From: Alphaproteobacteria bacterium
GTDB taxonomy: Bacteria > Pseudomonadota > Alphaproteobacteria > Geminicoccales > Geminicoccaceae
Direction: 5' to 3'
Assembly: GCA_030431615.1 (NCBI GenBank)
Contig: JAUIID010000031.1
Location: 1 to 34,446 of the forward strand
Length of the DNA: 34,446 nucleotides
Every line of letters begins with the position of its first letter. Positions within the stretch are counted from its first letter, which is position 1. This document shows positions 1 to 8,745 of the stretch, piece by piece. Below the pieces are notes generated by a model. The model worked only from the letters and a program-made list of their open reading frames with translations. It did not search any database and was not told the origin of the DNA. A program made the translations under genes and the position numbers.

Positions 1-378
1 GAAGCCGAAGCGGATCGGGTCGTCGCGGCCGACGAAGACGATGGGAATGGTCGAGGTCGCCGCCATGGCCGCCTGGGTCGGCCGGTCGCCACCACTCGAC
101 ACCAGGACGTCGACTTCCATGCCGACGAGCTCGGCGGCCAGCTCCGGCAGGCGCCCGTAATCGCCCTCGGCCCAGCGGTACTCGACCTGGACGTTGCGCC
201 CCTCGACGAAGCCCGAGGCCTCGAGGCCGGCCCGGAATGCCGCGACATACGGGGCGAACGGTTCCGGCGAGGCGCCGCTCAGAAAGCCGATCACCGGCAA
301 GTTGACGGGCTGCGCCCGACCCGCCAATGGCGCCGACGCCACCCCAACCAGCAACAGCGAAAAGCCACGCCGCCGCAT
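1..378 (-). CDS. ABC-type substrate-binding protein, COG2984/PF04392 family (N-terminal part)
   Basis: This is the first 126 codons of a gene that runs off the left edge of the window. It begins with a short arginine-rich n-region (MRRRGF), a hydrophobic stretch and an Ala-x-Ala-like end, which together look like an export signal of about 25 residues. The mature part starts with VIGFLSG and continues with PYVAAFRAGL, GRNVQVEYRWAEG, YGRLPELAAELV and a VDVLVSSGG strand before TIPIVFVGRDDP. That order is typical of the YtrF/COG2984 'uncharacterised ABC transport, periplasmic component' family, which is very abundant in soil alphaproteobacteria. No permease or ATPase gene is visible on this side. 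The ligand is unknown. The frame is open throughout; only the C-terminus is missing. Confidence 0.8.
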   Translation of the reverse strand, partial: MRRRGFSLLLVGVASAPLAGRAQPVNLPVIGFLSGASPEPFAPYVAAFRAGLEASGFVEGRNVQVEYRWAEGDYGRLPELAAELVGMEVDVLVSSGGDRPTQAAMAATSTIPIVFVGRDDPIRFGF

Positions 379-460
379 CGACGCCTCCCGGTCGAGCCGC
401 CTCCCTGCCGGCACTCATACCATAGCCGCAGAACCCTGACGATACGGGCCGAAGGCCGGA

Positions 461-1282
461 TCAGCCGGCGAGCGCTGCCGCGAAGGCCTGGCCCTGGTTC
501 AGGATCTCCGCCTCGGTCAGCCGGTAACCGTAGACCTGGGCTTCGTACTCGACCGACAGGGCACCGCCGTAGCCGGCCCGCCGCAGCCCCTCTACGAGGG
601 CGGGGAAGTCGATCGCACCCTCGCCCAGAGGCGGGAAGGAGAAGTCGGGGAAGGTGCCCTTGCCGTCCTTCAGGTGTACGTGATTGATCCGGGCGCCGAG
701 CTCGGCGACGACCCGCACGGGGTCCTCGTTCTGCACCACGAGATGGCTCGGGTCGAAGTTTACCCAAAAGGGCGTGTCGGGCAGCTCCGCACAGAGCCGG
801 TGATAGTCGTCGACCTTGTGGAAGAGGTGCCCGGCGATGGCCTCGACGCCGAGCCCGATGCCCCGCTTCGCGGCATGGGCGGTGCTGTTCTGCACGGCAT
901 CCCGGAACCAGGCCCAGGCCGTCTCGCGGTCTTGGCCCTGGTCGATGGGGCCGGAGAGGATGTGGACGATGGGTGCCCCGAGATCAGCGGCGAGGTCGAT
1001 GCAGCCTTCGACGAAGGCAATGGCCGCGGCCCGTCGCGCCGGATCGCTACTCACCATCTCGACATGGGCGCCCAGGGCCGCGATCGGCAGGCCGCGCGCG
1101 GCAGCGGCGGCGACCACGGCCCGGCGGGTACCGGCATCGGCCGCGGGCGTCAGGTGGGGCGGCGCCCAGGGCAGGGTCTCGCAATTGATCTCGATGGCCG
1201 CGTAGCCCGCATCGGCGGCGAGCCCGATCACCTCGACCAGAGGGCGGTCCGGCAGGCCGACGCTGTGAAAGCAGGTCCGCAT
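461..1282 (-). CDS. Sugar phosphate isomerase/epimerase (TIM barrel, PF01261)
   Basis: This 273-residue protein belongs to the AP-endonuclease-2-like TIM-barrel family, which contains xylose-isomerase-like sugar and keto-sugar epimerases and inosose dehydratase/isomerases. Visible landmarks are GYAAIEINCETLPW near the N-terminus, GVEAIAGH around the middle, NFDPSHL, INHVHLKDGKG and a C-terminal LSVEYEAQ. The acidic and histidine residues in these strands (E in GVEA, D in NFDPSH, H in HVHLKD, E in VEYE) are the usual divalent-metal ligands. It is likely cytoplasmic. The ATG at 1282 was chosen because it directly precedes the first beta strand. The upstream dehydrogenase gene ends 8 nt earlier, so the two form one transcription unit, a common pairing in inositol or sugar catabolism. 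The exact sugar is unknown. Confidence 0.85.
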   Translation of the reverse strand: MRTCFHSVGLPDRPLVEVIGLAADAGYAAIEINCETLPWAPPHLTPAADAGTRRAVVAAAAARGLPIAALGAHVEMVSSDPARRAAAIAFVEGCIDLAADLGAPIVHILSGPIDQGQDRETAWAWFRDAVQNSTAHAAKRGIGLGVEAIAGHLFHKVDDYHRLCAELPDTPFWVNFDPSHLVVQNEDPVRVVAELGARINHVHLKDGKGTFPDFSFPPLGEGAIDFPALVEGLRRAGYGGALSVEYEAQVYGYRLTEAEILNQGQAFAAALAG

Positions 1283-1290
1283 GGCGCTTC

Positions 1291-2412
1291 TCACGAGTAG
1301 GCCGGGATGACGAATGGCGTGTCGTCGGCGAGCGGCAGGTCGACCCAGCGCCCCTCGTTCATCGACTGGTAGGCGCCCTGCACGAACTCCTGCGCGCGCA
1401 GGCCGTCCATGCCCGAAACCCTGACGGGGGCACCGTCGAGGACGCTGGCGCAGAAGGCCGCGAGCTGCTTGCCATAGGGGCTGCGGCGCGGTGGGCGGAC
1501 GGTGATCCAGCCACCCTTGAAGCTCTCCCACCAGGCTTCGGGGTAGTGCGCCTCGCGCAGCACGTCCGGCAGCTCGGCGGCGGGCTTCTCCGTGTAGACG
1601 GCGAGCGGTGCGGAGGTGAATGGCCCCGTCGTCTCGCTGGCCAGATGGATCGTGCCCTCGCTGCCGTAGAGGTCGGTGCCGTCGCCGATATTGGGGGAGT
1701 AGCGGTTGCCGGCAAGGCAGCCGCGCGCCCCGCTCGCGAAGCGGGTCAGCATCAGCACGTTGTCGTCGACCTTCTCCGGCAGGGCACTGTGGACGAGCTC
1801 GGCCATCACCCCGCTGAAATCGCCGAGCAGGTGCCGGGCGAGGTCGATGCGGTGGATGGTGAGGTCGATGGTGGTCGCACCGCCCGACTGGGCGAGGTCG
1901 TAGCGATAGCCGGTGGCGGCGGGATAGGCGCTGGCCTTCTCGGCATAGATCGAACGCATCTGATGGACCTTGCCGATGAAACCGGCATCGATCAGGCCCT
2001 TGGCGATCTCCACCTGGCCCCAGAAGCGCTGATTGAACCCGACCTGGAGCACGACTCCCGCCCGGTCGCACGCCTCGATCATGCGCCGGCTGCCGGCCAC
2101 GTCCAGGGACAAGGGCTTCTCGCAGAAGACATGCTTGCCGGCCCCGGCGGCGGCCACCACGGCCGCCTCGTGGTGCTGGTTGGGCGTGGCGACGATGACG
2201 GCATCGAGGCCGGGCATCGCCAGCATCGCATCGAGATCGTTGAACGCCCTTCCACCGAATTCGGCCGTCAGCGCCTCGGCTCGACCACGGTCGAGATCGA
2301 AGGCCGCGACCAGCTCGGCCCGCTCGCTGGCCCGGATGGTCGGCGCATGGCTGAGCCGCATGATAGCGCCAGCACCGACCAGGCCGATCCTGAGCTTGCC
2401 CGGGTTGGTCAT
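1291..2412 (-). CDS. Gfo/Idh/MocA family NAD(P)-dependent dehydrogenase
   Basis: A 373-residue member of the glucose-fructose oxidoreductase/inositol dehydrogenase family, which oxidises sugars or cyclitols with NAD(P). The Rossmann fold starts at LRIGLVGAGAI (residues about 7-17). VIVATPNQHHE and the family's E-K-P motif (FCEKPLSLD) follow, and the C-terminal substrate domain includes TIDLTIHRIDLARHLLG, where the Asp and His are the usual catalytic pair. Length and architecture are normal. The ATG at 2412 is preceded by a good ribosome-binding sequence (GGGAG, about 6 nt upstream). It is followed by the TIM-barrel isomerase after 8 nt, so the two probably act on the same polyol or sugar. No regulator is adjacent. 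Confidence 0.88.
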   Translation of the reverse strand: MTNPGKLRIGLVGAGAIMRLSHAPTIRASERAELVAAFDLDRGRAEALTAEFGGRAFNDLDAMLAMPGLDAVIVATPNQHHEAAVVAAAGAGKHVFCEKPLSLDVAGSRRMIEACDRAGVVLQVGFNQRFWGQVEIAKGLIDAGFIGKVHQMRSIYAEKASAYPAATGYRYDLAQSGGATTIDLTIHRIDLARHLLGDFSGVMAELVHSALPEKVDDNVLMLTRFASGARGCLAGNRYSPNIGDGTDLYGSEGTIHLASETTGPFTSAPLAVYTEKPAAELPDVLREAHYPEAWWESFKGGWITVRPPRRSPYGKQLAAFCASVLDGAPVRVSGMDGLRAQEFVQGAYQSMNEGRWVDLPLADDTPFVIPAYS

Positions 2413-2546
2413 CGCTGCTCCCTGCCGTTGCGGCCATTTTCCCTGATCGGGGCCGCAAGGTGCCGGCAGCCCCGCCGCGGAAGCTAGTGCCTATGGCAGG
2501 AGGGCGAAAGGGGCCGAAGCCTTGCGCCGCGGTTCAGGTCGCCGGT

Positions 2547-3335
2547 TCAGTTGCGCTGGTCGGACGGCTCGATCGGCAAGGGCAGGCCGGGGCCGAGCAG
2601 GCGCTGGCGGGCGAGGGCGGCGAAGGCGAAGCGCAGGAAGGGCAGGTAGTCGACGGCATAGCGCCGCCAGAGCCGCCGCGGCTCCTTGTAGACGCGGTAG
2701 AGCCAGCGCAGGTCGAGCCGGTCGATCCAGGCCGGGTAGTAGCGCTCGGCCTGGGCGAGCTGGTCGAGGAAGCCGCCGCAGCTGATCATCACGCCCGTGT
2801 AGCCGGCCGTCTTCAGCCGCAGCATGAACCGTTCCTGTTGCGGGGCACCCATGCCGCAGAGCACCACGGCGGGCCGCCGGTCGAGAATCTCCCGCTCCAG
2901 CGCCGCCCAGTCCTGGTAGCCGTCGCGGGCGGCGAGGAAATCGACGCCCGGGAAGGCCGCCCGCATCCGTGCCACGGCCCGCTCGGCGACACCCGGCTTC
3001 GCGCCCACGACGAAGAGCGAGGCGCCGTGCTCCTGCAGCGTGCCGAGCACGGGTGGATAGAGCGACGTGGCATCGAAGCTGAACCGGCCGGCCGAGCGGT
3101 CGTGCAGCCGGCGCAGCAGGTGCACCACGCCGATGCCGTCCGGCAGCACCATGTCGAACTGGCGCAGCAGGCGGGCATGCTCGCCGGTCTCCTCCTCGAT
3201 CCGCCAGGCATGCGGGTTTACGAAAGTCAGGAGCAGCGAGGTCCGCTCCGCGAGGCTGTTCTTCAGGGCAGCGAGGATGGGCTCGCTGCCGGTGACGGTC
3301 GTGACCGGCAGACCATTCAACTGAACCTTGTGCAT
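2547..3335 (-). CDS. WecB/TagA/CpsF family glycosyltransferase
   Basis: This 262-residue protein fits family GT26, which transfers UDP-activated N-acetylmannosamine-type or related sugars to lipid-linked or polysaccharide acceptors at the cytoplasmic membrane face. Family motifs are clear: TFVNPHAW, VLPDGIGVV, FVVGAKPG, AARDGYQDW, LCGMGAPQQERF, SCGGFLDQLAQ and a basic C-terminal segment with LRWLYRVYKEPRRLWRRY, which in TagA-type enzymes helps membrane contact. The ATG at 3335 begins directly before the first conserved strand (VQLNGLPV). An in-frame ATG at 3407 would add 24 uncharacteristic residues, and neither start has a strong ribosome-binding site. It is an orphan: no other polysaccharide gene is near. 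The acceptor and donor are unknown. Confidence 0.85.
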   Translation of the reverse strand: MHKVQLNGLPVTTVTGSEPILAALKNSLAERTSLLLTFVNPHAWRIEEETGEHARLLRQFDMVLPDGIGVVHLLRRLHDRSAGRFSFDATSLYPPVLGTLQEHGASLFVVGAKPGVAERAVARMRAAFPGVDFLAARDGYQDWAALEREILDRRPAVVLCGMGAPQQERFMLRLKTAGYTGVMISCGGFLDQLAQAERYYPAWIDRLDLRWLYRVYKEPRRLWRRYAVDYLPFLRFAFAALARQRLLGPGLPLPIEPSDQRN

Positions 3336-3616
3336 GACGACCCGTGGCGTTGGAGAAACCCCGGGCAGGAAGCGAGCGCTCGACTGCCCGCATTCGACTA
3401 TGCACATGTCGCCGCGCGCAGGAGTTAAGGGTCATGGTTAACAGACGCACAGTATTACTTGCGGTCTTCGAATGAATGCTGGGGCAGACCCGGGTGCCCG
3501 TTGCCGATGGCGCGGCGGCGCCAGGTAGTCAGGCGCCGGCGCCGTTGCCATCCATGCTGCAATGCACAAGAATGGCGGCAGCGCCCTGCTGCGGCGCGAC
3601 GGGATGGGAGAAGACG
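3336..3616. promoter_or_regulatory. Divergent intergenic region, glycosyltransferase / patatin
   Basis: This is the largest gene-free gap in the window (281 nt). It separates two divergently transcribed genes, so it should hold both promoters. Its middle (about 3421-3480) is noticeably richer in A+T than its surroundings and contains TTAAGG, GGTTAAC and TATTAC segments, but I cannot fit a convincing -35/-10 pair with normal spacing on either strand. A GAGCGCTC palindrome lies near 3373. The downstream patatin start has a clear GGGAG ribosome-binding site at 3606-3610. No RNA gene or coding potential is seen. Confidence 0.35.
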
Positions 3617-4705
3617 ATGCCGGCCAAGACCATCGACCTGGCGCTGCAGGGCGGGGGCTCGCATGGTGCCCTGACCTGGGGCGTGCTCGACCGGGTGCTC
3701 GAGGACGACCGGCTGAAGATCCACGCGCTGAGCGGCACCAGCGCCGGCGCCATGAACGCGGTCGTCCTCGCCGACGGGCTGCAGAAGGGCGGCCCCGAAG
3801 AGGCGCGGCAGGCGCTTGCCGCCTTCTGGAAGGCGGTCAGCGACGCCGCCCGGTTCTCGCCCATCCAGCGCAGCCTGTGGGACCGGCTCTCGGGCAATTT
3901 CAGCCTCGAGACCTCACCCTGGTATCACTTCTTCGACCAGATGACGCGGCTCTTCGCGCCGAGCCAGCTCAACCCGCTCGACCTCAACCCGCTGCGCGAT
4001 CTCCTCGTCGCTACGATCGATTTCGACCGCGTCAACGCCTGCAACGAGGTGGAGGTCTACGTCACCGCCACCAACGTGCGCACCGGCCGCGGGCGGATCT
4101 TTCGCACCGGCGAACTCTCGGTCGACACGGTGATGGCCTCGGCCTGCCTGCCCTTCATGTTCCGCCCGGTGGAGATCGGCGGCGAGGCCTACTGGGACGG
4201 CGGCTATATCGGCAACCCGGCGCTCTATCCGCTGGTCGACGGGCCGGGCTGCCGGGACGTCGTCATCGTCCAGATCAACCCGATGCGGCGCGAGAAGCTG
4301 CCCGAATCCGCCCGCGACATCATGAACCGGGTCAACGAGCTGACCTTCAACGCGGCGCTGCTCAAGGAACTGCGCGCCATCCACCTCCTGCATCAGGTGA
4401 TCGACGCGGAAGGGCTGGAGAACGAGCGCGATCGCGCAGTCCGCATGCACATGATCCAGGCCACCGACGAGGTCCAGTATCTCGAGGCCTCGAGCAAGCT
4501 CAACGCCGAGTGGGCCTACCTCACCCACCTCTTCGCCCAGGGCCGCGCCTGGGCCGACGCGTGGCTCGGGGAGCATTTCGACGATCTGGGCAACCGCTCG
4601 ACCATCGATCTCGCCGACCTCTTCTCGGATACCTTCAGGCCGGTCGAGGTGCTGGAGGACATGGCGAAGAGGCCGGCGCCCGGCCGCCGCCGGCGCGCCG
4701 AGTAG
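3617..4705 (+). CDS. Patatin-like phospholipase with C-terminal DUF3734 domain
   Basis: A 362-residue Ser/Asp-dyad lipid acyl hydrolase. The N-terminal patatin domain has the oxyanion-hole motif GGGSHG (residues 12-17), the nucleophile elbow GTSAG with Ser42, and the DGG motif with Asp194 (YWDGGYIGNPAL), so it should be active. The C-terminal third (NPMRREKLPESARDI, then NELTFNAALLKEL) matches the DUF3734 extension found with many proteobacterial patatins. No signal peptide or membrane segment is seen. The ATG at 3617 has GGGAG 6 nt upstream and lies just before the first beta strand; an upstream in-frame ATG would add unlikely sequence. It stands alone in its transcription unit. Possible roles are membrane phospholipid or storage-granule lipid turnover. 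Confidence 0.9.
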   Translation: MPAKTIDLALQGGGSHGALTWGVLDRVLEDDRLKIHALSGTSAGAMNAVVLADGLQKGGPEEARQALAAFWKAVSDAARFSPIQRSLWDRLSGNFSLETSPWYHFFDQMTRLFAPSQLNPLDLNPLRDLLVATIDFDRVNACNEVEVYVTATNVRTGRGRIFRTGELSVDTVMASACLPFMFRPVEIGGEAYWDGGYIGNPALYPLVDGPGCRDVVIVQINPMRREKLPESARDIMNRVNELTFNAALLKELRAIHLLHQVIDAEGLENERDRAVRMHMIQATDEVQYLEASSKLNAEWAYLTHLFAQGRAWADAWLGEHFDDLGNRSTIDLADLFSDTFRPVEVLEDMAKRPAPGRRRRAE

Positions 4706-4930
4706 CCTCGCAGCACAATGGCGCCGTCGTCACGCTCCTCGCCATCTGCCGGCAGACCCATGGGCAGGCCTATCTCGATATCGCCGTGACGGGCATGGTC
4801 GTGCCGCTCCTGGCCCTCGTCGCCCTGATCGTCATGGGTACGCTCTTCGGCAGCTTCTAATGGTGGCCGAAGCCAAAAGGATCGGCTAGCGTCCTCCCAT
4901 CGCAAACGAAGAACTGGGAGGCTCCAAGCC
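4706..4930 (+). other. Intergenic gap with a hydrophobic micro-ORF
   Basis: This 225-nt stretch between the patatin gene and the transporter operon holds no recognised gene. An in-frame GTG/ATG-initiated reading frame ending at 4860 could encode about 24 residues with a single hydrophobic segment (VVPLLALVALIVMGTLF), which resembles a one-helix membrane microprotein. It has no convincing ribosome-binding site and may be chance. The last 20 nt contain the GGGAG site serving the TctC-like gene. No terminator hairpin with a T-run is evident. Confidence 0.25.
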
Positions 4931-5902
4931 ATGTTGCGACGGACAATTCTCCTGGGATGTGCTGCTGCCGCAGTCCTGGCGCTGGGCATGCAGCGGGCCG
5001 AGGCGGCCTATCCCGATCGCCCGATCACGCTCATCGTGCCCTGGGGTGCCGGCGGCGGCACTGACGCCACCGCGCGCATCCTGGCATCGCTGATGGAGCC
5101 CGCGCTCGGCCAGCCGGTGAACGTGGTCAACCGCACGGGCGGCTCCGGCGTGGTGGGCCACAGCGCCATCGCCACGGCCGAACCCGACGGCTACACGCTC
5201 GGCATCGTCACGGTCGAGATCGGCATGATGCACTGGTCCGGCCTCACCGACCTGACCTACCAGGACTACACGCCGCTCGTCCTCTACAACGAGGATCCGT
5301 CCGGCGTGCAGGTGGGCATCGATGCGCCCTGGAGCACGATCGACGAGCTCTTGGCCTACGTGAAGGACAATCCCGCCGGCACGCTCAAGGCGTCCGGCAC
5401 CGGCCAGGGCGGCATCTGGCATCTGGCGCTCGCCGGCATGCTGAAGACCGCCGGCATGGAGCCGGACCGGGTGCCCTGGGTCCCGTCCGAGGGTGCCGCG
5501 CCCGGCCTGCAGGACCTCGTTGCCGGCGGCGTCGACGTCGTCACCTGCTCCATCCCGGAAGCCCAGTCGCTGATCGATGCCGGCCGGGTGAAGAGCCTCG
5601 CCATCATGGCGAGTGCGCGGGCCGACAACTTCCCGGACGTGCCGACCCTCGAGGAGGAAGGCATCGACTGGAGGCTCGGCGCCTGGCGCGGCGTCGCCGG
5701 GCCGAAGGGCCTGCCGGAAGAGGTGGTGAACACCCTCGTGCCGCTGCTCGAGCAGATCCACGCCAGCGACGATTTCCGCAACTTCATGACCGATCGTGGC
5801 TACGGCATGGTGTTCGAGGGCCCCGAGGGCTTCGAGGCGTTCATGGCCGAGAGCAACGAGTCGCTCGGCAGCGTGATGAAAGAACTCGGCATGGCGAAGT
5901 AG
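4931..5902 (+). CDS. TTT transporter substrate-binding protein (TctC/Bug family), system 1
   Basis: A 323-residue periplasmic binding protein of the Bug/TctC family, the receptor of a tripartite tricarboxylate transporter. It has a Sec signal (MLRRTILLG, hydrophobic core, cleavage probably after AEA at about residue 25) followed by YPDRPITLIVPW, GGGTD, VVNRTGGSG, PDGYTLG, LKASGTG and FPDVPTLEEEG, all hallmark segments of the family. The ligand is usually a carboxylate bound between two lobes through the GGGTD and TGGSG loops. GGGAG lies a few nucleotides before the ATG. It is the first gene of an operon with the small and large membrane subunits and an SDR. The ligand cannot be read from the sequence. 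Confidence 0.92.
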   Translation: MLRRTILLGCAAAAVLALGMQRAEAAYPDRPITLIVPWGAGGGTDATARILASLMEPALGQPVNVVNRTGGSGVVGHSAIATAEPDGYTLGIVTVEIGMMHWSGLTDLTYQDYTPLVLYNEDPSGVQVGIDAPWSTIDELLAYVKDNPAGTLKASGTGQGGIWHLALAGMLKTAGMEPDRVPWVPSEGAAPGLQDLVAGGVDVVTCSIPEAQSLIDAGRVKSLAIMASARADNFPDVPTLEEEGIDWRLGAWRGVAGPKGLPEEVVNTLVPLLEQIHASDDFRNFMTDRGYGMVFEGPEGFEAFMAESNESLGSVMKELGMAK

Positions 5903-5939
5903 CCGGGCCGGATCCGGAAGCACGGGCGGGGCCGTTCCG

Positions 5940-6413
5940 ATGAGATTCAACGACGCCATTCTCGGCCTCGTGATCCTGTTGGGCGGCCTCGCCATCGTGC
6001 TGCAGGCGAGCACCTTCCCGGCGACGCACGGCCAGGTCTACGGCCCGGACTTCTTTCCGACGATCATCGGCACGGGCCTGATCCTCTCCGGGCTCGTGCT
6101 GATCGTCGCCGGCTGGCGCGCCCGGGCCGTCACGGGCTGGGTCGACGTCGCCGGCCACCGGATCGACCGGCTGGTCGACGCGGGGCTCGCGCTGCTCGCG
6201 ATCCTCGCCTTCATCCTCTTCGTCGACCGGCTCGGCTTCGTCCTGACCGCGGGCCTCGGCATGTACGTGCTGCTCGTGCGCTTCCGCGGCGGCCACTGGC
6301 TCTCCTCGCTCGTGATTGCCGTCGTCCTCGTCCTCGTCGTGGACTGGGCCTTCCGGACGATGCTGCTGGTGCCGCTGCCGCAGGGGCACATCCTGCCCCG
6401 ACTGCCCTGGTGA
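5940..6413 (+). CDS. TTT transporter small membrane subunit (TctB family), system 1
   Basis: A 157-residue protein with about four hydrophobic helices: ILGLVILLGGLAIVLQ, the FFPTIIGTGLILSGLVLIVAG pair, LLAILAFILF and the VIAVVLVLVVDW region. It ends in a FRTMLLVPLPQG segment that is typical of TctB. TctB is the poorly conserved small permease subunit that partners TctA in TTT systems. It lies 37 nt after the binding-protein gene and 30 nt before the large-subunit gene, in the canonical C-B-A order. Length is normal for the family (about 150-170). Substrate specificity rests mostly with the binding protein. Confidence 0.85.
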   Translation: MRFNDAILGLVILLGGLAIVLQASTFPATHGQVYGPDFFPTIIGTGLILSGLVLIVAGWRARAVTGWVDVAGHRIDRLVDAGLALLAILAFILFVDRLGFVLTAGLGMYVLLVRFRGGHWLSSLVIAVVLVLVVDWAFRTMLLVPLPQGHILPRLPW

Positions 6414-6443
6414 GGGGCCTGACTCGGTGACCGGGGCTCGTTC

Positions 6444-7970
6444 ATGACCGACACGCTGCTTGCCGCCTTCGCCCTGGTCTTCGACCCTTACGTGCTGGTC
6501 GTGATGGTCGCGGCCGGCGCCTTCGGGCTCTTCGTCGGCGCCATGCCGGGGCTGACCGCGACCCTGGCGACCGCACTCCTGGTACCCATCACCTTCTTCA
6601 TGGAGCCGATTCCGGCGCTTGCCGCCATCGTCTCGACCACCGCCATGGCGATCTTCGCGGGCGACCTGCCGGGGGCCCTCCTGCGCATCCCGGGCACGCC
6701 GGCATCGGCCGCCTATGTCGACGACACCTACAAGCTGACCCAGGCGGGCAAGGCCAATCTCGGGCTCGGCACGTCCCTCGTCTGCGCGGTCCTGGGCGGG
6801 CTCGTGGGCGCCACCATCCTCGCCTTCACGGCACCACTCCTGGCCGAGGTGGCGCTCAGCTTCTCGACCTTCGAGTATTTCTGGCTCGCCACCTTCGGCC
6901 TCACCTGCGCCGCCTTCGTCTCGACGGGCAGCCCGGTGAAGGGCCTGGTTTCTCTGCTGCTCGGCCTCTTCATCGCCACCATCGGCATCGACATCATGGC
7001 CGGCCAGCCGCGCTTCACCTTCGGCTCGGTCGAGCTGATGGGCGGGGTCAGCTTCATCCCGGCGATGATCGGCATGTTCGCCGTCTCCGAGGTGCTGCGC
7101 TGGGCGCTCGGCACCACGGGCGGGCGCGACCAGATGGCCAAGGTGAGCCAGGCAAGCGGCTCCATCATCCGGCCGGGTCTCGCATCGCTGCGGCGCTACA
7201 AGCTGGGTGCGGCGCGCGGCAGCCTGACCGGCACGCTGATCGGCATCCTGCCGGGGGCCGGCGCCGACATCGCCGCCTGGGTCACCTACGCGATCTCGAA
7301 GAAGGCCTCGAAGGAGCCGGAGAAGTTCGGCACCGGCCATGTCGAGGGCCTGGTCGACGCCGGCACCGCCAACAATGCGAGCCTCGGCGGGGCGTGGGTC
7401 CCGGCTCTCGTCTTCGGCATTCCAGGCGATTCGATCACCGCCATCGTCATCGGCATCCTCTACATGAAGGGGATGAACCCGGGGCCGATGGTGATGCTCA
7501 ACCAGCCCGAGCTGCTCTACGCGGTCTTCCTCGCCTTCTTCGTCGCCAACCTCCTCCTGCTGCCGCTCGGCTGGGTCGCCATCAAGTCCTATGGCCAGAT
7601 GCTCAAGGTGCCGCGCGAGGTGCTGATGCCGGTCATCCTCCTGCTCTGCATGGTGGGCGCCTTCGCCATCAACAACACGGTCTTCGGCGTGACCGTCATG
7701 CTGGTGCTCGGCGTGGTGGCGTTCATCATGGAAGAAAACGGCTTTCCGGTGGCGCCGGCGATCCTCGGCCTCGTCCTCGGCAGCATGGTCGAGCGCAACT
7801 TCATGCAGTCGATGATCAAGGCCGACGGCAACCTGCTCGCCTTCTTCGAGCGGCCGATCGCCGCCGGGCTCGGCGTCATCACCCTGGTGATCTGGCTCGT
7901 CGTCGTGGTCAGCGCCGTGCGCGGCCGACGCCGGGTGCCGCCGGTACTCGCCACCACTCCCAACGAATGA
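6444..7970 (+). CDS. TTT transporter large membrane subunit (TctA family), system 1
   Basis: A 508-residue multi-spanning permease (about 12 hydrophobic segments) of the TctA family (PF01970). The signature GAMPGLTATLA near residue 35 and a second repeat GILPGAGADIAAWVTYA near residue 265 are the two inverted-repeat motifs of these carriers. RIPGTPASAAYVDD and NNASLGGAWVPALVFGIPGD are also classical. A small difference from system 2 is that the usual YGGS-type segment reads FAGDLPGAL here. It acts with the TctB and TctC products in cation-driven uptake of a carboxylate-like solute. The stop codon is only 7 nt before the SDR gene, so the dehydrogenase is probably co-transcribed. Confidence 0.92.
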   Translation: MTDTLLAAFALVFDPYVLVVMVAAGAFGLFVGAMPGLTATLATALLVPITFFMEPIPALAAIVSTTAMAIFAGDLPGALLRIPGTPASAAYVDDTYKLTQAGKANLGLGTSLVCAVLGGLVGATILAFTAPLLAEVALSFSTFEYFWLATFGLTCAAFVSTGSPVKGLVSLLLGLFIATIGIDIMAGQPRFTFGSVELMGGVSFIPAMIGMFAVSEVLRWALGTTGGRDQMAKVSQASGSIIRPGLASLRRYKLGAARGSLTGTLIGILPGAGADIAAWVTYAISKKASKEPEKFGTGHVEGLVDAGTANNASLGGAWVPALVFGIPGDSITAIVIGILYMKGMNPGPMVMLNQPELLYAVFLAFFVANLLLLPLGWVAIKSYGQMLKVPREVLMPVILLLCMVGAFAINNTVFGVTVMLVLGVVAFIMEENGFPVAPAILGLVLGSMVERNFMQSMIKADGNLLAFFERPIAAGLGVITLVIWLVVVVSAVRGRRRVPPVLATTPNE

Positions 7971-7977
7971 GGCTTCC

Positions 7978-8745
7978 ATGACGGGCTTTGCGACCTATCC
8001 GAGCCTGAAGGACCGCTCCGTCCTGATCACCGGCGGCGGCTCGGGGATCGGTGCGGCCATCGTCCACGCCATGGCCGGGCAGGGCAGCAAGGTCGCCTTC
8101 ATCGACTTCGATGCCGAGGCGAGCCGCAAGACCGTCAACGAGGCTGTGGCGGCGGGCCACGCGGCACCGCTCTTCCTCGAGGCCGACCTGCGCGACATCG
8201 AGGCCCTGCGCACGGCGGTCGCCAAGGCCGCCGAGGCGCACGGCGACATCACCGTGCTGGTCAACAACGCCGCGCGCGACGACCGCCATCCCTTCGCCGA
8301 GGTGACGTCCGAGTACTGGGACGACCGGATCGCCATGAACCTCAAGCACCAGTTCTTCTGTGCCCAGGCGGTCCAGCCGATGATGAAGCGGCAGGGCGGC
8401 GGCTCGATCGTCAACATGGGCTCGGTGAGCTGGGTGGCCGGCCAGGGCGGGATGCATGCCTACACGGCCTCGAAGGCGGGCGTGCTCGGCCTGACCCGCG
8501 GCCAGGCGCGCGACTTCGGCCCGGACAACATCCGCGTCAATTGCATCGCCCCGGGCTGGATCATGACCGAGCGGCAGAAGCGCCTCTGGCTCGATGCGGC
8601 GGGCGAGGCGGAGTTGCTGCAGCGCCAGTGCCTCAAGCGCCAGCTCCAGCCGGACGAGATCGCCCGCCTCGTCCTCTTCCTCGCCTCCGACGACAGCAGC
8701 GCCATGACCAACCAGCAATATCTGGCGGACGGCGGCTGGGTCTGA
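7978..8745 (+). CDS. SDR dehydrogenase resembling D-xylose/aldose 1-dehydrogenase
   Basis: This 255-residue classical short-chain dehydrogenase has an intact TGGGSGIG nucleotide loop, NNAA, the catalytic Ser region GSVSW and YTASK (Tyr and Lys). From memory of the Caulobacter NAD-dependent D-xylose dehydrogenase, the stretches YPSLKDRSVLITGGGSGIG, DDRHPFAEVTSEYWDDRI, FFCAQAV and the C-terminal LVLFLASDDSS are closely shared. An aldose or sugar-derivative 1-dehydrogenase making a lactone is therefore the best guess. The ATG follows GAGG by 6 nt. It is the last gene of the TTT system 1 operon, which suggests that it oxidises the imported solute or a product of it. Sugar identity is inferred, not proven. 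Confidence 0.85.
   Translation: MTGFATYPSLKDRSVLITGGGSGIGAAIVHAMAGQGSKVAFIDFDAEASRKTVNEAVAAGHAAPLFLEADLRDIEALRTAVAKAAEAHGDITVLVNNAARDDRHPFAEVTSEYWDDRIAMNLKHQFFCAQAVQPMMKRQGGGSIVNMGSVSWVAGQGGMHAYTASKAGVLGLTRGQARDFGPDNIRVNCIAPGWIMTERQKRLWLDAAGEAELLQRQCLKRQLQPDEIARLVLFLASDDSSAMTNQQYLADGGWV

Noticed and set aside
5841-7979. A 712-codon frame antisense to TTT system 1
   Set aside because: It has the same charged low-complexity composition, opposite to real TctA and TctB genes with clear motifs.
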